A stretch of DNA of 64,000 nucleotides, taken from Achromobacter insuavis (GTDB taxonomy: Bacteria; Pseudomonadota; Gammaproteobacteria; Burkholderiales; Burkholderiaceae_B). The notes under the pieces are model-generated. The model was given only the letters and a program-made list of their open reading frames with translations, searched no databases and had not been told where the DNA came from. Where the stretch lies: assembly GCF_902859645.1 (NCBI RefSeq), contig NZ_CADIJR010000005.1, positions 62,001 through 126,000 of the forward strand, given 5' to 3'. A program made the translations under genes and the position numbers. Shown one piece after another: positions 20,396 to 32,854 of this stretch; the stretch's first letter is position 1, and every line of letters begins with the position of its first letter.

Positions 20396-22366
20396 ATGAA
20401 AAAGAGCGTAGCGATCACCTTAGCCGTGGTCATAGTGGGAGCGGGAAGCTGGGTGGGTGCCACGTGGTACACCGGCAAGCGCATCGAGGAAGGCGCGCAG
20501 CACCGCCTGGCCGAGGCCAACGAGAAGCTGGCCAAGATCACGCCTTTGTTCGGCCTGCGCATCGACCAGATCAAGTACGAACGCGGCCTGTTCTCGACCC
20601 AGGCGCGCTACGGCGTGTCGTTCGTCAAGAGCGACAAGAGCCTGAGCGAGCTGCCCGACGGCATGCTGGAATTCGACGCCCGCATCGAACACGGCCCGTT
20701 CCCCAAGAGCGCGCTGGCGCGCGGCGCCATCGCCCCGAAGCTGGCCTTCGTCCACACCGAAATGGCCAAGACGGACAACGTCAAGCCGGTGTTCGAGCTG
20801 ACCAAGGACGTCTCGCCCCTCATCACCGATGCCGTGGTCAGCTTTGGCGGCAACACCGCCTCGACCGCCCGCATCGCGCCGGTGAAAGTGACGCATGAAG
20901 GCAATTCGGTCGATTTCAGCGGCATGGAAATCACCGGCACCTTCGACCGCGGCCTGCAGGCGATCACCGCCAACGCCAAGACGGACACGCTCGCCGTCGA
21001 CGGCTCCAAGAGCAGCGACCCGATCAAGATGCAGATGACGGGCCTGTCCATGGACGTCGACAGCCGCATGGGCAAGTTCGGCCTGTCGGTCGGCGACTCG
21101 GCCATCAAGATCAAGCGCATCGATGTCACCAAGCCGGACGTCGACGTCAAGGTCGCGCTCGACAACTTCGGCTACACCGTCAAGCTCTCCGAAGACGACA
21201 AGAACATCAACATCCAGGCCGCCTACCAGACCGGTGAACTGAACGTGAACGACGTGGCCCTCGGCAACGGCCAGGCCGTCATCAAGCTGGCCAGGCTGGA
21301 CGGCGCCGCGGTCAAGCAGCTGTCGGACACCTACAACCAGCTGATGCGCCAGTACATGGCCGACACCCGCGACGAAGGCCTGAACGACGAGCAGTTCCAG
21401 GTGCTGCTGGACAACGCCGGCAAGCTGCTGGCCGGCAACCCCTCGTTCAGCATCGACCCGATCAGCTGGAAGACCGCCAAGGGCGAAAGCAAGCTGAACG
21501 TCACCCTCGATCTGGCCAACCCGCCCAACGTCAAGGACCTGACGCCGCAGGAAATCGTGGTCAAGGCGATCAAGCAGATCGACGCCACCCTGGTGATCTC
21601 CAAGCCGATGGTGCAGGACCTGATGGTGCAGTACGCCATCAAGAAGGACGGCATGGCGGCCGACAAGGCCGAAGCCGAGGCCGCCGACAACGTGCGCAGC
21701 ATGTCCGGCATGGCCGAGATGTTCAATGTCGGCAAGAACGATGGCGACAACATCGTCGGCAAGTTCCACTTCGCCGACGGCATGGGCGACCTGAACGGCA
21801 AGAAGATCCCGGCCGACGAACTGTTCTCGGGCCTGCTGGGCGCGACCGGCATGAACAGCGCGATGGACGACGATGAAGAGGAAGCCGAGCCGGCCGCTGG
21901 CGCCACCGCCATGGACAACGACATGGCCGCGACCAGCAACGCCGACGTGGTGAACGAATTCGACGTCGACATGGTCGTCCACATGCTGGAAGACATGGGC
22001 TACACCACCCGCAAGACCGACGGCGACGAAGGCCCGGTGCTGATCCTGGACGCCAGCAATTCCGGCGCCACCGACCTGCGCCTGGAATTCCTGTGCAACG
22101 ACTTCTCCGAGAAGTGCTACGACCTGGTGGCCACCGCGACCTACGCCAGCAAGAAGCCGGCCACGCTCAAGGCCATCAACGCCTGGAACCAGGAATACCG
22201 CTGGACCCGCGCCTACCTGGACGACAAGAACCAGGCCGTGCTGCAGATGGACATGAACGCCGAAGGCGGCATCGGCAAGAAGAACCTGCAGATCCTGCTG
22301 AACACCTACTTCAGCATCACCGAGGAATTCGCCACCGCCATCACGGCGGCGCCGGCCAGGAAGTAA
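20396..22366 (+). CDS. YdgA family protein (DUF945)
   Basis: 656 residues. N-terminal signal anchor (MKKSVAITLAVVIVGAGSWV) followed by the YdgA-type opening GLFSTQARYGVSF and a long beta-rich, lysine- and aspartate-rich body presumably in the periplasm. An acidic, low-complexity segment (DDDEEEAEP and flanks) lies around 485-510, and an additional C-terminal domain of about 130 residues follows it. DUF945 proteins are predicted envelope proteins without an established activity. Monocistronic between two terminators. Confidence 0.8.
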   Translation: MKKSVAITLAVVIVGAGSWVGATWYTGKRIEEGAQHRLAEANEKLAKITPLFGLRIDQIKYERGLFSTQARYGVSFVKSDKSLSELPDGMLEFDARIEHGPFPKSALARGAIAPKLAFVHTEMAKTDNVKPVFELTKDVSPLITDAVVSFGGNTASTARIAPVKVTHEGNSVDFSGMEITGTFDRGLQAITANAKTDTLAVDGSKSSDPIKMQMTGLSMDVDSRMGKFGLSVGDSAIKIKRIDVTKPDVDVKVALDNFGYTVKLSEDDKNINIQAAYQTGELNVNDVALGNGQAVIKLARLDGAAVKQLSDTYNQLMRQYMADTRDEGLNDEQFQVLLDNAGKLLAGNPSFSIDPISWKTAKGESKLNVTLDLANPPNVKDLTPQEIVVKAIKQIDATLVISKPMVQDLMVQYAIKKDGMAADKAEAEAADNVRSMSGMAEMFNVGKNDGDNIVGKFHFADGMGDLNGKKIPADELFSGLLGATGMNSAMDDDEEEAEPAAGATAMDNDMAATSNADVVNEFDVDMVVHMLEDMGYTTRKTDGDEGPVLILDASNSGATDLRLEFLCNDFSEKCYDLVATATYASKKPATLKAINAWNQEYRWTRAYLDDKNQAVLQMDMNAEGGIGKKNLQILLNTYFSITEEFATAITAAPARK

Positions 22367-22387
22367 GGCGGCCGCACAAAAACAAAA

Positions 22388-22415
22388 CCCCCATCTTGCG
22401 ATGGGGGTTTTTTTT
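22388..22415. terminator. bidirectional terminator between the DUF945 gene and gcvP
   Basis: Eight-bp stem CCCCCATC/GATGGGGG with a TTGC loop. On the plus strand it is followed by eight T; on the minus strand by TTTTGTTTTTG. It therefore serves both convergent genes. Confidence 0.85.
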
Positions 22416-22436
22416 GCCTGTCGCCAGGCGGGCCCC

Positions 22437-22464
22437 GATGGTTCGCCCCGCGGGGCGAACCATC
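22437..22464. repeat. perfect 28-bp palindrome after gcvP
   Basis: Perfect inverted repeat with 14-bp arms, no spacer and a CCCCGCGGGG centre, 8 bp downstream of the gcvP stop. There is no T-tract on either side. It may be an extra transcription-halting or mRNA-stabilising hairpin, or a dispersed palindromic repeat. Confidence 0.6.
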
Positions 22465-22472
22465 ATGCGGCA

Positions 22473-25346
<2,874 letters not shown>

Positions 25347-25437
25347 GGGGGGATCTCGAGATGGCGGTGTCGTCGGAAGGACGGACGGTGATGCATGGAC
25401 GGGCGGCGGCGCCAGCGCCGCGCCCGCCCTGACGGGC

Positions 25438-25815
25438 TTAGCCGTTGGCGACGGCTTCGTAGCCGGCGGCGTCCAGCAGCTTGTCGGCATCGGCGGCGTT
25501 GACCGGCTTGATCTTGAAGATCCAGGCGGTGAAGGCCGATTCGTTGATCAGGTTGGGGTTGCTTTCCAGCTCGTCGTTGAACGCGACGATTTCGCCGGCC
25601 ACGGGCGCGTAGATGTCGGAGGCGGCCTTGACCGACTCGACCACGCCGGCGGTCTCGCCCGCGTTCAGCTTGGCGCCGACCTTGACGTCGCCGACGAAGA
25701 CCAGGTCACCCAGCTGGTCCTGGGCGGTATCGGTGATGCCGACGACGAATACGTCGCCTTCGGCTTTGACCCATTCATGGGACTCGGTGTATTTGCGATC
25801 GGTGGGCAGACTCAT
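25438..25815 (-). CDS. gcvH: glycine cleavage system H protein
   Basis: 125 residues, normal length. Lipoyl-carrier protein; the lipoylated lysine is in [15 protein letters not shown]. Shuttles the aminomethyl group between GcvP and GcvT and reducing equivalents to lipoamide dehydrogenase, which is not encoded here. It lies between gcvT (96 bp) and gcvP. Confidence 0.97.
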   Translation of the reverse strand: MSLPTDRKYTESHEWVKAEGDVFVVGITDTAQDQLGDLVFVGDVKVGAKLNAGETAGVVESVKAASDIYAPVAGEIVAFNDELESNPNLINESAFTAWIFKIKPVNAADADKLLDAAGYEAVANG

Positions 25816-25911
25816 GGGGACTCCTGGGGGATTCGGATAAGGAAATGGTGTTGCGCGCCTCGCGCCGGCGGCCTGCCCCGAGGGCCCGACCAGCGGCGCG
25901 AAGCTTCGAGT

Positions 25912-27012
25912 TTACGAGTGTTCGACGGCTTTGCCGTTACGGACAAACGGCAGTTTGCAGACCAGGGCGGGCACCCACTTGCCGCGGATGTCGACCTCGA
26001 CCGTGTCGCCCGCGACCACGCCTTGCGGCAGACGGGCAAAGCCGATCGAGACGCCCAGCGTCGGCGACATCGTGCCGCTGGTGAGCTCGCCCACGCCGTT
26101 TTTGGTGCGCACCGCCATGTGGGCACGCATCACGCCGCGTTCCTGCAGCTTCAGGCCGATGAAGGCGGCGGGCGTGGCGAACTGCTCCAGCGCGTCGCGG
26201 CCGATGAAGCGGCGCTCGGGGTTTTTCAGGGACACCGTCCAGGTCAGCGCGGCTTCGCCGGGCTGGGTCAGTTCGTCCATGTCCTGGCCGTACAGGTTCA
26301 TGCCGGCTTCCAGGCGCAGCGTGTCGCGCGCGCCCAGGCCGGCCGGGCGCACGCCCTGGGCCGCCAGGTCGCGCCACAGTTGCACCGCCTCGGTGGCGGG
26401 CAGCACGATCTCGAAGCCGTCTTCGCCGGTGTAGCCGGTGCGGGCCACCAGGGTGTCGTCGCCGACGCGGGCGGCCACGAACGGAGTCAGCGGCTCGCTG
26501 GCGGTCTGCCAGGCCGGACGCGCGGCCCAGACCTTGGCGCGGGCATTGGGGCCCTGCACGGCGATCATGGCCAGGTCGCGGCGCGGCGTGATGGTGACGT
26601 CGAACTTGCCGGCCTGCTTGACGCGCTGCATCCAGGCCATGTCCTTGTCGGCGGTGCCGGCATTGACCACCACGCGCCATTCATCGGCGGCGAAGAAGTA
26701 CACGATCAGGTCGTCGATGACGCCGCCCTGCGGGTTCAGCATGCAGGTGTAGAGCGCCTTGCCGGGCACAGTCAGCTTGGCCACGTCGTTGGCCACCAGG
26801 CGCTGCAGGAAGGCGAAGGCGTCGGGGCCGGCGATATCGGCGTTGAGCATGTGCGAGACGTCGAACATGCCGGCGTCCTGGCGCACCGCGTGGTGCTCTT
26901 CCAGTTGCGAGCCGTAGGCCAGGGGCATGTCCCAGCCGCCGAAATCGACCATGCGGGCGCCGGAGGCGATGTGTTCGTCGGCCAGCGGGGTGCGTTTGAG
27001 GGTTGCGGACAT
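25912..27012 (-). CDS. gcvT: glycine cleavage system aminomethyltransferase, T protein
   Basis: 366 residues. Moves the aminomethyl carbon to tetrahydrofolate, releasing ammonia. Recognised by [39 protein letters not shown] and a C-terminal EVDIRGK segment. The ATG at 27012 is the family start; the longer open frame upstream runs through the riboswitch and is not coding. First gene of gcvTHP and preceded by a glycine riboswitch. Confidence 0.96.
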   Translation of the reverse strand: MSATLKRTPLADEHIASGARMVDFGGWDMPLAYGSQLEEHHAVRQDAGMFDVSHMLNADIAGPDAFAFLQRLVANDVAKLTVPGKALYTCMLNPQGGVIDDLIVYFFAADEWRVVVNAGTADKDMAWMQRVKQAGKFDVTITPRRDLAMIAVQGPNARAKVWAARPAWQTASEPLTPFVAARVGDDTLVARTGYTGEDGFEIVLPATEAVQLWRDLAAQGVRPAGLGARDTLRLEAGMNLYGQDMDELTQPGEAALTWTVSLKNPERRFIGRDALEQFATPAAFIGLKLQERGVMRAHMAVRTKNGVGELTSGTMSPTLGVSIGFARLPQGVVAGDTVEVDIRGKWVPALVCKLPFVRNGKAVEHS

Positions 27013-27100
27013 GCGCGGATACTCCGGAGCGGCAGCGGTGCCAGGGTTACGGAATGCCGCTGACGGACAGGAAACGCCCGCGCAACGGCTGAATTTTCCG

Positions 27101-27211
27101 CCCCTCTGTCCTTTTGCCTGAGAGTTGCCCCGCGTGGCGGGTTTGCACCTTCGGCGCCTGGGCTGCGCGCTATGTCCCTGTTTGGGCAGCGGCGCCAGGT
27201 CTCTCCAGAGT
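27101..27211 (-). promoter_or_regulatory. glycine riboswitch
   Basis: Read on the minus strand, the leader holds the conserved glycine aptamer elements: CTCTGGAGAGACC at the 5' side, GGCGCCGAAGGTGCAAACC in the middle and CTCTCAGGCAAAAGGACAGAG at the 3' side. It ends about 90 nt before the gcvT ATG. I see only one clear aptamer rather than the classic tandem. It should couple gcvTHP expression to glycine, usually switching the operon on when glycine is high. Confidence 0.92.
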
Positions 27212-27437
27212 GCTGCTTTGCCGCGTCCGCGCGGTAAAAACCGGGACAGGGCAAACATGCGCGGTATGGGATACCTGAGCGATTCTGGGCGAATTGCGCC
27301 TTCGGCGGCGACCGCGGGCGGCCGCTCTCTCCCGCAACATGCGTGACAGCGCCGAAAGCATACCGCGAAACGCCGCTGCGTTGTTGATCCACGGCCTAGA
27401 TCCGCGGCCGTGGGCCGCCCCCCCACGCAACGCCCGC

Positions 27438-28331
27438 TCAGCCCAGCGCGGTGTCCAGCAGCATCATCAGCACGAAGCCCAGCATCAGTCCGCAGGTGGC
27501 GTAGACCTCGTGCCCCTTGCGGTGCGATTCGGGGATGATCTCGTGGCTGATCACGAACAGCATGGCCCCGGCGGCGAACCCCAGCCCCCACGGCAGCAAC
27601 GCCGCCGACCAGCCCACCACCGCCGCGCCCAGCACCGCGCCGACCGGCTCGACCAGGCCTGACAGCATGCCCAGCGCCACCGCGAAGGCGCGCTTGTAGC
27701 CGGCGGCGATCAACGCCACCGCCACCACCAGCCCTTCGGGAATGTCCTGGATGGCGATGCCCGTGGCCAGCGCCGTGCCGCGCACCGGATCGTTGCCGGC
27801 GTAGCCCACGCCGATGGCCAGGCCCTCGGGCAGGTTGTGCAGCGTGATGGCGAAGACGAACAGCCAGGTGCGGCGCAGGCGGTGCGCCTCGATGCCTTCG
27901 CGGCCCTTGATGAAATGCTCGTGCGGCAGCAGCCGGTCCATCAGCAGCAGCACCGCCGCGCCCAGCAGGATCGCCGCGCCCACCGTCAGGCCCGCGCCCC
28001 ACGGGCCGGCGCCGCCGGCCTCGGCCGCCGCGATGCCCGGCGCCACCAGCGAAAAGGCGCTGGCCGCCAGCATCACGCCCGCGCCGAAGCCGAACATGCT
28101 GTCCTGCATCTTCTGCGGGATGGTGCGCGCGAACAGCACCGGCACGGTGCCGGCAGCCGTGGCGCCGGCCGCGACCATGCCGCCCAGCAGCGCGTCCGCC
28201 ACGTGCGGCGCGTGGGCGCCGAAATAGACCCAGGCCTGGTGCAGGCCCAGGCAGGCCACCAGCACCGCCAGCGTCCAGACGCTGACGCTGGTGGCCGCGG
28301 GCCGGACGCGATGACGGCTGAAGGTGTTCAT
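27438..28331 (-). CDS. ZIP family divalent metal transporter
   Basis: 297 residues with about eight membrane helices. The metal-site helices are clear: [16 protein letters not shown] (HNxPEG) and [13 protein letters not shown], plus [13 protein letters not shown]. It belongs to the same GufA-like branch as BbZIP of Bordetella bronchiseptica, matching its pattern but not identical. It starts 28 bp after sodA, with GGGAGG upstream, so it is likely co-transcribed from the Fur-like promoter at 29036. Manganese, iron or zinc are all possible cargo; pairing with a Mn-type SOD favours Mn or Fe. Confidence 0.9.
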   Translation of the reverse strand: MNTFSRHRVRPAATSVSVWTLAVLVACLGLHQAWVYFGAHAPHVADALLGGMVAAGATAAGTVPVLFARTIPQKMQDSMFGFGAGVMLAASAFSLVAPGIAAAEAGGAGPWGAGLTVGAAILLGAAVLLLMDRLLPHEHFIKGREGIEAHRLRRTWLFVFAITLHNLPEGLAIGVGYAGNDPVRGTALATGIAIQDIPEGLVVAVALIAAGYKRAFAVALGMLSGLVEPVGAVLGAAVVGWSAALLPWGLGFAAGAMLFVISHEIIPESHRKGHEVYATCGLMLGFVLMMLLDTALG

Positions 28332-28359
28332 GGACCGCTGCCTCCCGCGCGAACCGGGA

Positions 28360-28974
28360 TCAGCCCACGGCGGCGGCGTAACGGCGCGCCACCTCGGACC
28401 AATCGATCACGTTGTAGAAGGCGCCGATGTATTCCGGCCGGCGGTTCTGGTACTTCAGATAGTAGGCGTGCTCCCACACGTCCAGGCCCAGGATCGGGGT
28501 GTTGCCATGCATCAGCGGGCTGTCCTGGTTGGCGCTGCTTTCCACCACCAGCTTGCCGGCCGGCGTCACGCTGAGCCAGGCCCAGCCGCTGCCGAAGCGC
28601 GTCAGCGCCGCCTTGGTGAAGGCTTCGCGGAAGGCGGCTTGGCCGCCCAGTTCGGCATCGATGGCGCGGGCCAGCGCGCCATCGGGCTCGCCGCCGCCCT
28701 GCGGCGACATGACCGACCAGAACAGGCTGTGGTTGGCGTGGCCGCCGCCGTTGTTGCGCACCGCGCCGCGGATGGCCTCGGGCAGCTGGTCGATGCGCGC
28801 CACCAGGGCGTCGATCGGTTCATCGGTGGCGATGCCGGCGCCTTCCAGCGCGGCGTTCAGGTTGTTGACGTAGGTCTGGTGGTGCTTGCTGTGGTGGATC
28901 TCCATCGTCAGGGCGTCGATGTGCGGCTCGAGCGCGTCGTAGGCGTAAGGCAGGGGCGGCAGGGTGTAGGCCAA
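28360..28974 (-). CDS. sodA: superoxide dismutase, manganese type
   Basis: 204 residues. Metal ligands are seen in [15 protein letters not shown] and LDVWEHAYY. Features favouring Mn over Fe: [13 protein letters not shown], the glutamine in SANQDSPLM, and [19 protein letters not shown]. Converts superoxide to peroxide and oxygen in the cytoplasm. The promoter is overlapped by a Fur-like box, consistent with Mn-SOD being made when iron is short, as described for SodA of other bacteria. Confidence 0.93.
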   Translation of the reverse strand: MAYTLPPLPYAYDALEPHIDALTMEIHHSKHHQTYVNNLNAALEGAGIATDEPIDALVARIDQLPEAIRGAVRNNGGGHANHSLFWSVMSPQGGGEPDGALARAIDAELGGQAAFREAFTKAALTRFGSGWAWLSVTPAGKLVVESSANQDSPLMHGNTPILGLDVWEHAYYLKYQNRRPEYIGAFYNVIDWSEVARRYAAAVG

Positions 28975-29031
28975 GGCGGTCTCCTTCGGGCGACGCTGCC
29001 GGTGACGATCAGCGTCCGATTTTTTGAAAAT

Positions 29032-29064
29032 ACAAATGATAGGTATTTTTATTTGATATCACAA
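29032..29064 (-). promoter_or_regulatory. sodA promoter with overlapping Fur-like box
   Basis: On the minus strand TTGTGA (29059-29064) and TATCAT (29036-29041) are spaced by 17 bp, a good sigma-70 promoter. A 19-bp sequence at 29032-29050 matches the GATAATGATAATCATTATC Fur consensus at about 11 of 19 positions and covers the -10. A small inverted repeat CAACG-ATAA-CGTTG (29062-29075) overlaps the -35 and could bind another regulator. Confidence 0.6.
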
Positions 29065-29128
29065 CGATAACGTTGCAATGCCTGTCATGCAGACAGGCTA
29101 TCGCCCGCGCAGCAAGCGTCGTACCCGC

Positions 29129-30331
29129 CTAGAGTGCGTTGCCGCAGGCCACGCCCGAGGCCCAGGCCCACTGGAAGTTGTAGCCGCCGAGCCAGCCGGT
29201 GACGTCCACGGTCTCGCCGATGAAGTACAGGCCGGGGGTGGTCCTGGCCTGCATCGACTTCTGGTCCAGGCCGCGGGTGTCGACGCCGCCGCGCATGACC
29301 TCGGCCTTCTTGTAGCCGGCGGTGCCGCTGGGCACCAGCGTCCACTGGTGAATGTCCTGCGCCAGCGCGCGCAGGGTCTTGTCCGGCGCGTCGGCCAGGC
29401 GCAGCGCCGCCAGGCCCGGCTTGCCGCCCTGCTCCGCCAGCTGCAGCCAGCGGTCGGCCAGGCGCTTGGGCCACAGGCCGGCCAGCACCGTGTGCAACTG
29501 CTGCCGGTTGCCCGACTTGGCCGCCAGCAGTTCGGCGGCCAGGTCGCGCCCCGGCGCCAGGTCGATCACGATGGGCTCGCCCGGCTTCCAGAAGCTGGAG
29601 ATCTGCAGGATGGCCGGGCCCGACAGGCCGCGATGGGTGAACAGCAGGTCCTCGAGGAACTCGCCACGCGCCTTGCCCTGCCCCGTGGCCAGGTTGACCT
29701 CCAGCGCCACGCCGGACAGTTCGGCCAGCGGCTGCCAGTGCGCGGCGTCGAAGGTCAGCGGCACCAGCGCCGGCCGCGGCTCGACCACCTTCAGGCCGAA
29801 CTGGCGCGCCAGTTTCAGGCCGAAGTCGGTGGCGCCCAGCTGCGGGATCGCCATGCCGCCGGTGGCCACCACCAGCTTGGCCGCGCGGATCGCGCCCTGG
29901 CTGGTGCGCAGCTCGAAGCCGGCCTCGCCATGGGCCACTTCGGCCACCTGGCAGCCCATGCGCCACTGCACGCCGCCGGCGTCGCATTCGGCGCGCAGCA
30001 TCTCGATGATGGACTCGCTGGAATCGTCGCAGAACAGCTGGCCGCGGTGCTTCTCGTGCCAGGCGATGCGGTGGCGCTTGAGCAGCGCCAGGAAGTCCTG
30101 CGGCGTGTAGCCCGCCAACGCCGACCGGCAGAAATGCGGATTGTCGGACAGGAAGTTGGCGGGGCCGGCGCCGAGGTTGGTGAAGTTGCAGCGGCCGCCG
30201 CCGGAGATGCGGATCTTCTCGGCCAGCCGTTCGGCGTGATCCACCAACACCACGCGCAGGCCGCGCTGACCGGCGACCGCGGCACACATCATGCCAGCGG
30301 CGCCGGCGCCGAGAACGGCGACATCGAACAT
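29129..30331 (-). CDS. BaiN/HI0933-type NAD(P)/FAD-dependent oxidoreductase
   Basis: 400 residues. FAD-binding GAGAAGMMCAAVAG at the N-terminus, then RISGGGRCNFTN, the family signature, and a C-terminal FIGETVDVTGWLGGYNFQWAWASG. The HI0933 family covers flavoproteins of uncertain physiological substrate; the BaiN member reduces steroid intermediates. The ATG at 30331 is used; the frame also offers a TTG one codon earlier. It ends before the sodA promoter and starts 18 bp after the decarboxylase gene. Confidence 0.87.
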   Translation of the reverse strand: MFDVAVLGAGAAGMMCAAVAGQRGLRVVLVDHAERLAEKIRISGGGRCNFTNLGAGPANFLSDNPHFCRSALAGYTPQDFLALLKRHRIAWHEKHRGQLFCDDSSESIIEMLRAECDAGGVQWRMGCQVAEVAHGEAGFELRTSQGAIRAAKLVVATGGMAIPQLGATDFGLKLARQFGLKVVEPRPALVPLTFDAAHWQPLAELSGVALEVNLATGQGKARGEFLEDLLFTHRGLSGPAILQISSFWKPGEPIVIDLAPGRDLAAELLAAKSGNRQQLHTVLAGLWPKRLADRWLQLAEQGGKPGLAALRLADAPDKTLRALAQDIHQWTLVPSGTAGYKKAEVMRGGVDTRGLDQKSMQARTTPGLYFIGETVDVTGWLGGYNFQWAWASGVACGNAL

Positions 30332-30348
30332 CAAGACTCCGGACCCGA

Positions 30349-32610
30349 TCAGTCTTCGATCAGGCAGTCAACGTAGTAGCGCTTCTCGCCGTCCGGACCC
30401 ACTTCGTCGGCCAGGCCGTGGATGTAGGTTTCGAAGCCCGGGAAGCGCTCGTTGAATTCGCGCGCGAACTGCAGATACTGGACGATGGTGCGGTTGAAGC
30501 GCTCGCCCGGAATCAGCAGCGGGATGCCCGGCGGATACGGCGTCAGCAGCACGCCGGTGACGCGGCCTTCCAGCTGGTCGATGTCGACACGCTCGACCTC
30601 GCGGTGCGCCATGCGGGCGAAGGCGTCGGACGGCTTGAGCGCCGGCACCATGTCGCTCAGGTACATCTCGGTGGTCAGGCGGGCCACGTCGCGCTCGCGG
30701 TAGGCCTCGTGGATCTGCTGGCACAGGTCGCGCAGGCCCATGCGCTCGTAGCGGCGATGGCCACGGCAGAAGTCCGGCAGGATGCGCCACAGCGGCTGGT
30801 TGCGGTCGTAGTCGTCCTTGAACTGCTGCAGCGCGGTCAGCAGCGTGTTCCAGCGGCCCTTGGTGATGCCGATGGTGAACAGGATGAAGAACGAATACAG
30901 GCCGGTCTTCTCGACCACCACGCCGTGCTCGGTCAGGTACTTGGAGACCAGCGCGGCGGGGATGCCGGTTTCGCCGAAGCTGCCCGACATGTCCAGCCCC
31001 GGCGTGATGACCGTGGCCTTGATCGGGTCCAGCATGTTGAAGCCTTCGGCCAGGTCGCCGAAGCCGTGCCAGTGCTCGTTGGACTCCAGGATCCATTCGT
31101 CGCGGTTGCCGATGCCTTCGGACACCAGGCGGTTCGGGCCCCAGACCTTGAACCACCAGTCGTTCTTGCCGAACTCGGATTCCACCTTGCGCATGGCGCG
31201 GCGGAAGTCCATGGCTTCGCGGATGCTCTCCTCGACCAGCGCGGTGCCGCCCGGGGGTTCCATCATGGCCGCGGCCACGTCGCACGACGCGATGATCGCG
31301 TACTGCGGCGAGGTCGACGTGTGCATCAGGTAGGCTTCGTTGAAGACGTTGCGGTCCAGCTTGCGGGTCTCGGATTCCTGCACGATGATCTGCGAGGCCT
31401 GCGAGATGCCGGCCAGCAGCTTGTGCGTGGAGTGCGTGGCGAACACCATCGCGTCCTGGCTGCGCGGACGGTCCTGGCCGATCGCGTGCATGTCCTGGTA
31501 GAACTCGTGGAACGAGGCGTGCGGCAGCCAGGCTTCGTCGAAGTGCAGCGTGTCGACGTAGCTGCCCAGTTCCTTCTTGATCATCTCGACGTTGTAGATC
31601 ACGCCGTCGTAGGTGCTCTGCGTCAGCGTCAGGATGCGCGGGTTCTTGTTCACCGCTTCGCGCGCGAACGGGTTGGCCTCGATCTTCTTGCGGATGTTGT
31701 CCGGGTGGAACTCTTCCAGCGGGATCGGGCCGATGATGCCCAGGTGGTTGCGCGTCGGGCGCAGGAACACCGGGATCGCGCCCGTCATGGTGATGGCGTG
31801 CAGGATCGACTTGTGGCAGTTGCGATCCACCACCACCACGTCGCCGGCGGCGACGTTGGCGTGCCACACCACCTTGTTCGAGGTCGAGGTGCCGTTGGTC
31901 ACGAAGAAACAGTGGTCGGCGTGGAAGATGCGCGCCGCGTTCAGTTCGGACTCGGCCACCGGGCCGGTGTGGTCCAGCAGCTGGCCCAGTTCGTCGACGG
32001 CGTTGCAGACGTCGGCGCGCAGCATGTTCTCGCCGAAGAACTGGTGGAACATCTGGCCCACCGGGCTCTTCAGGAACGCCACGCCGCCCGAGTGGCCGGG
32101 GCAGTGCCAGGAATAGGAGCCATCCTGCGCGTACTTGACCAGCTCGCGGAAGAACGGCGGCGGCAGGCTGTCGACGTAGCTGCGGGCTTCGCGGATGATG
32201 TGGCGCGCCACGAATTCGGGGGTGTCCTCGAACATGTGGATGAAGCCGTGCAGTTCGCGCAGGATGTCGTTCGGAATGTGTTCCGAGGTGCGCGTCTCGC
32301 CGTACAGGTAGATGGGGATGTCGGCGTTGCGGAAACGCAGTTCGCCGATGAAGGTGCGCAGGTTCTTGATCGCGCTGGCCACGTCCTCGGGCGAATCCAC
32401 GTCGAATTCTTCATCGTCGATCGACAGGATGAAGGCGCTGGCACGGCTCTGCTGCTGGGCGAACGAACTCAGGTCGCCGTAACTGGTCACCCCGATCACC
32501 TCGACGCCCTCGGCCTCGATCGCCGAAGACAAAGCACGGATACCCAGACCGGACGCGTTCTCGGAACGGTAGTCCTCGTCGATGATGAAGATGGGGAAGC
32601 GGAATTTCAT
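30349..32610 (-). CDS. biosynthetic/degradative arginine-lysine-ornithine decarboxylase
   Basis: 753 residues, fold-type I PLP decarboxylase of the AdiA/LdcC/SpeF group. An N-terminal response-regulator-like wing (about 1-135), then the catalytic core with SWHCPGHSGGVAF, HFDEAWLPHA and PLP Lys397 in ATHSTHKLLAG, and a C-terminal domain (LLTPYPPGIPLLIPGER). The length is close to AdiA (755). Substrate choice between Lys, Arg and Orn cannot be decided from these motifs. AGGAG precedes the ATG. Confidence 0.9.
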   Translation of the reverse strand: MKFRFPIFIIDEDYRSENASGLGIRALSSAIEAEGVEVIGVTSYGDLSSFAQQQSRASAFILSIDDEEFDVDSPEDVASAIKNLRTFIGELRFRNADIPIYLYGETRTSEHIPNDILRELHGFIHMFEDTPEFVARHIIREARSYVDSLPPPFFRELVKYAQDGSYSWHCPGHSGGVAFLKSPVGQMFHQFFGENMLRADVCNAVDELGQLLDHTGPVAESELNAARIFHADHCFFVTNGTSTSNKVVWHANVAAGDVVVVDRNCHKSILHAITMTGAIPVFLRPTRNHLGIIGPIPLEEFHPDNIRKKIEANPFAREAVNKNPRILTLTQSTYDGVIYNVEMIKKELGSYVDTLHFDEAWLPHASFHEFYQDMHAIGQDRPRSQDAMVFATHSTHKLLAGISQASQIIVQESETRKLDRNVFNEAYLMHTSTSPQYAIIASCDVAAAMMEPPGGTALVEESIREAMDFRRAMRKVESEFGKNDWWFKVWGPNRLVSEGIGNRDEWILESNEHWHGFGDLAEGFNMLDPIKATVITPGLDMSGSFGETGIPAALVSKYLTEHGVVVEKTGLYSFFILFTIGITKGRWNTLLTALQQFKDDYDRNQPLWRILPDFCRGHRRYERMGLRDLCQQIHEAYRERDVARLTTEMYLSDMVPALKPSDAFARMAHREVERVDIDQLEGRVTGVLLTPYPPGIPLLIPGERFNRTIVQYLQFAREFNERFPGFETYIHGLADEVGPDGEKRYYVDCLIED

Positions 32611-32854
32611 GCAGGCGCTCCTGGGGGCAAGGCGAATCGGACCGTGTTGGCGGACGCGAGTGTACTTCTAGTGAAAAACCGTCTGATGACAGGCGGGCGC
32701 GAGGTCCCCGCCGGCGGCGGGAATGGCCGAATTGTAGGGCCGTTTTTCTCCAGACCCTATGGTTTTCCCGAAGACCGTTGCAACGAGTCCGCGAGCGGCC
32801 CCCGCGGGGCGGCCGGCAGGACGCCGGCCAGGCCCCCGCGCGAGGCGCGCGGAC

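Noticed and set aside
20317-20430. Upstream ORF beginning MNMSQLPAPP before the DUF945 gene
   Set aside because: Runs out of frame into the DUF945 gene, has no SD, and its composition past the overlap is that of a shifted frame.
29080-29098. GCCTGTC/GACAGGC hairpin between the flavoprotein gene and the sodA promoter
   Set aside because: Seven-bp stem without T-tail on either strand. It could be an operator, but nothing else supports that.
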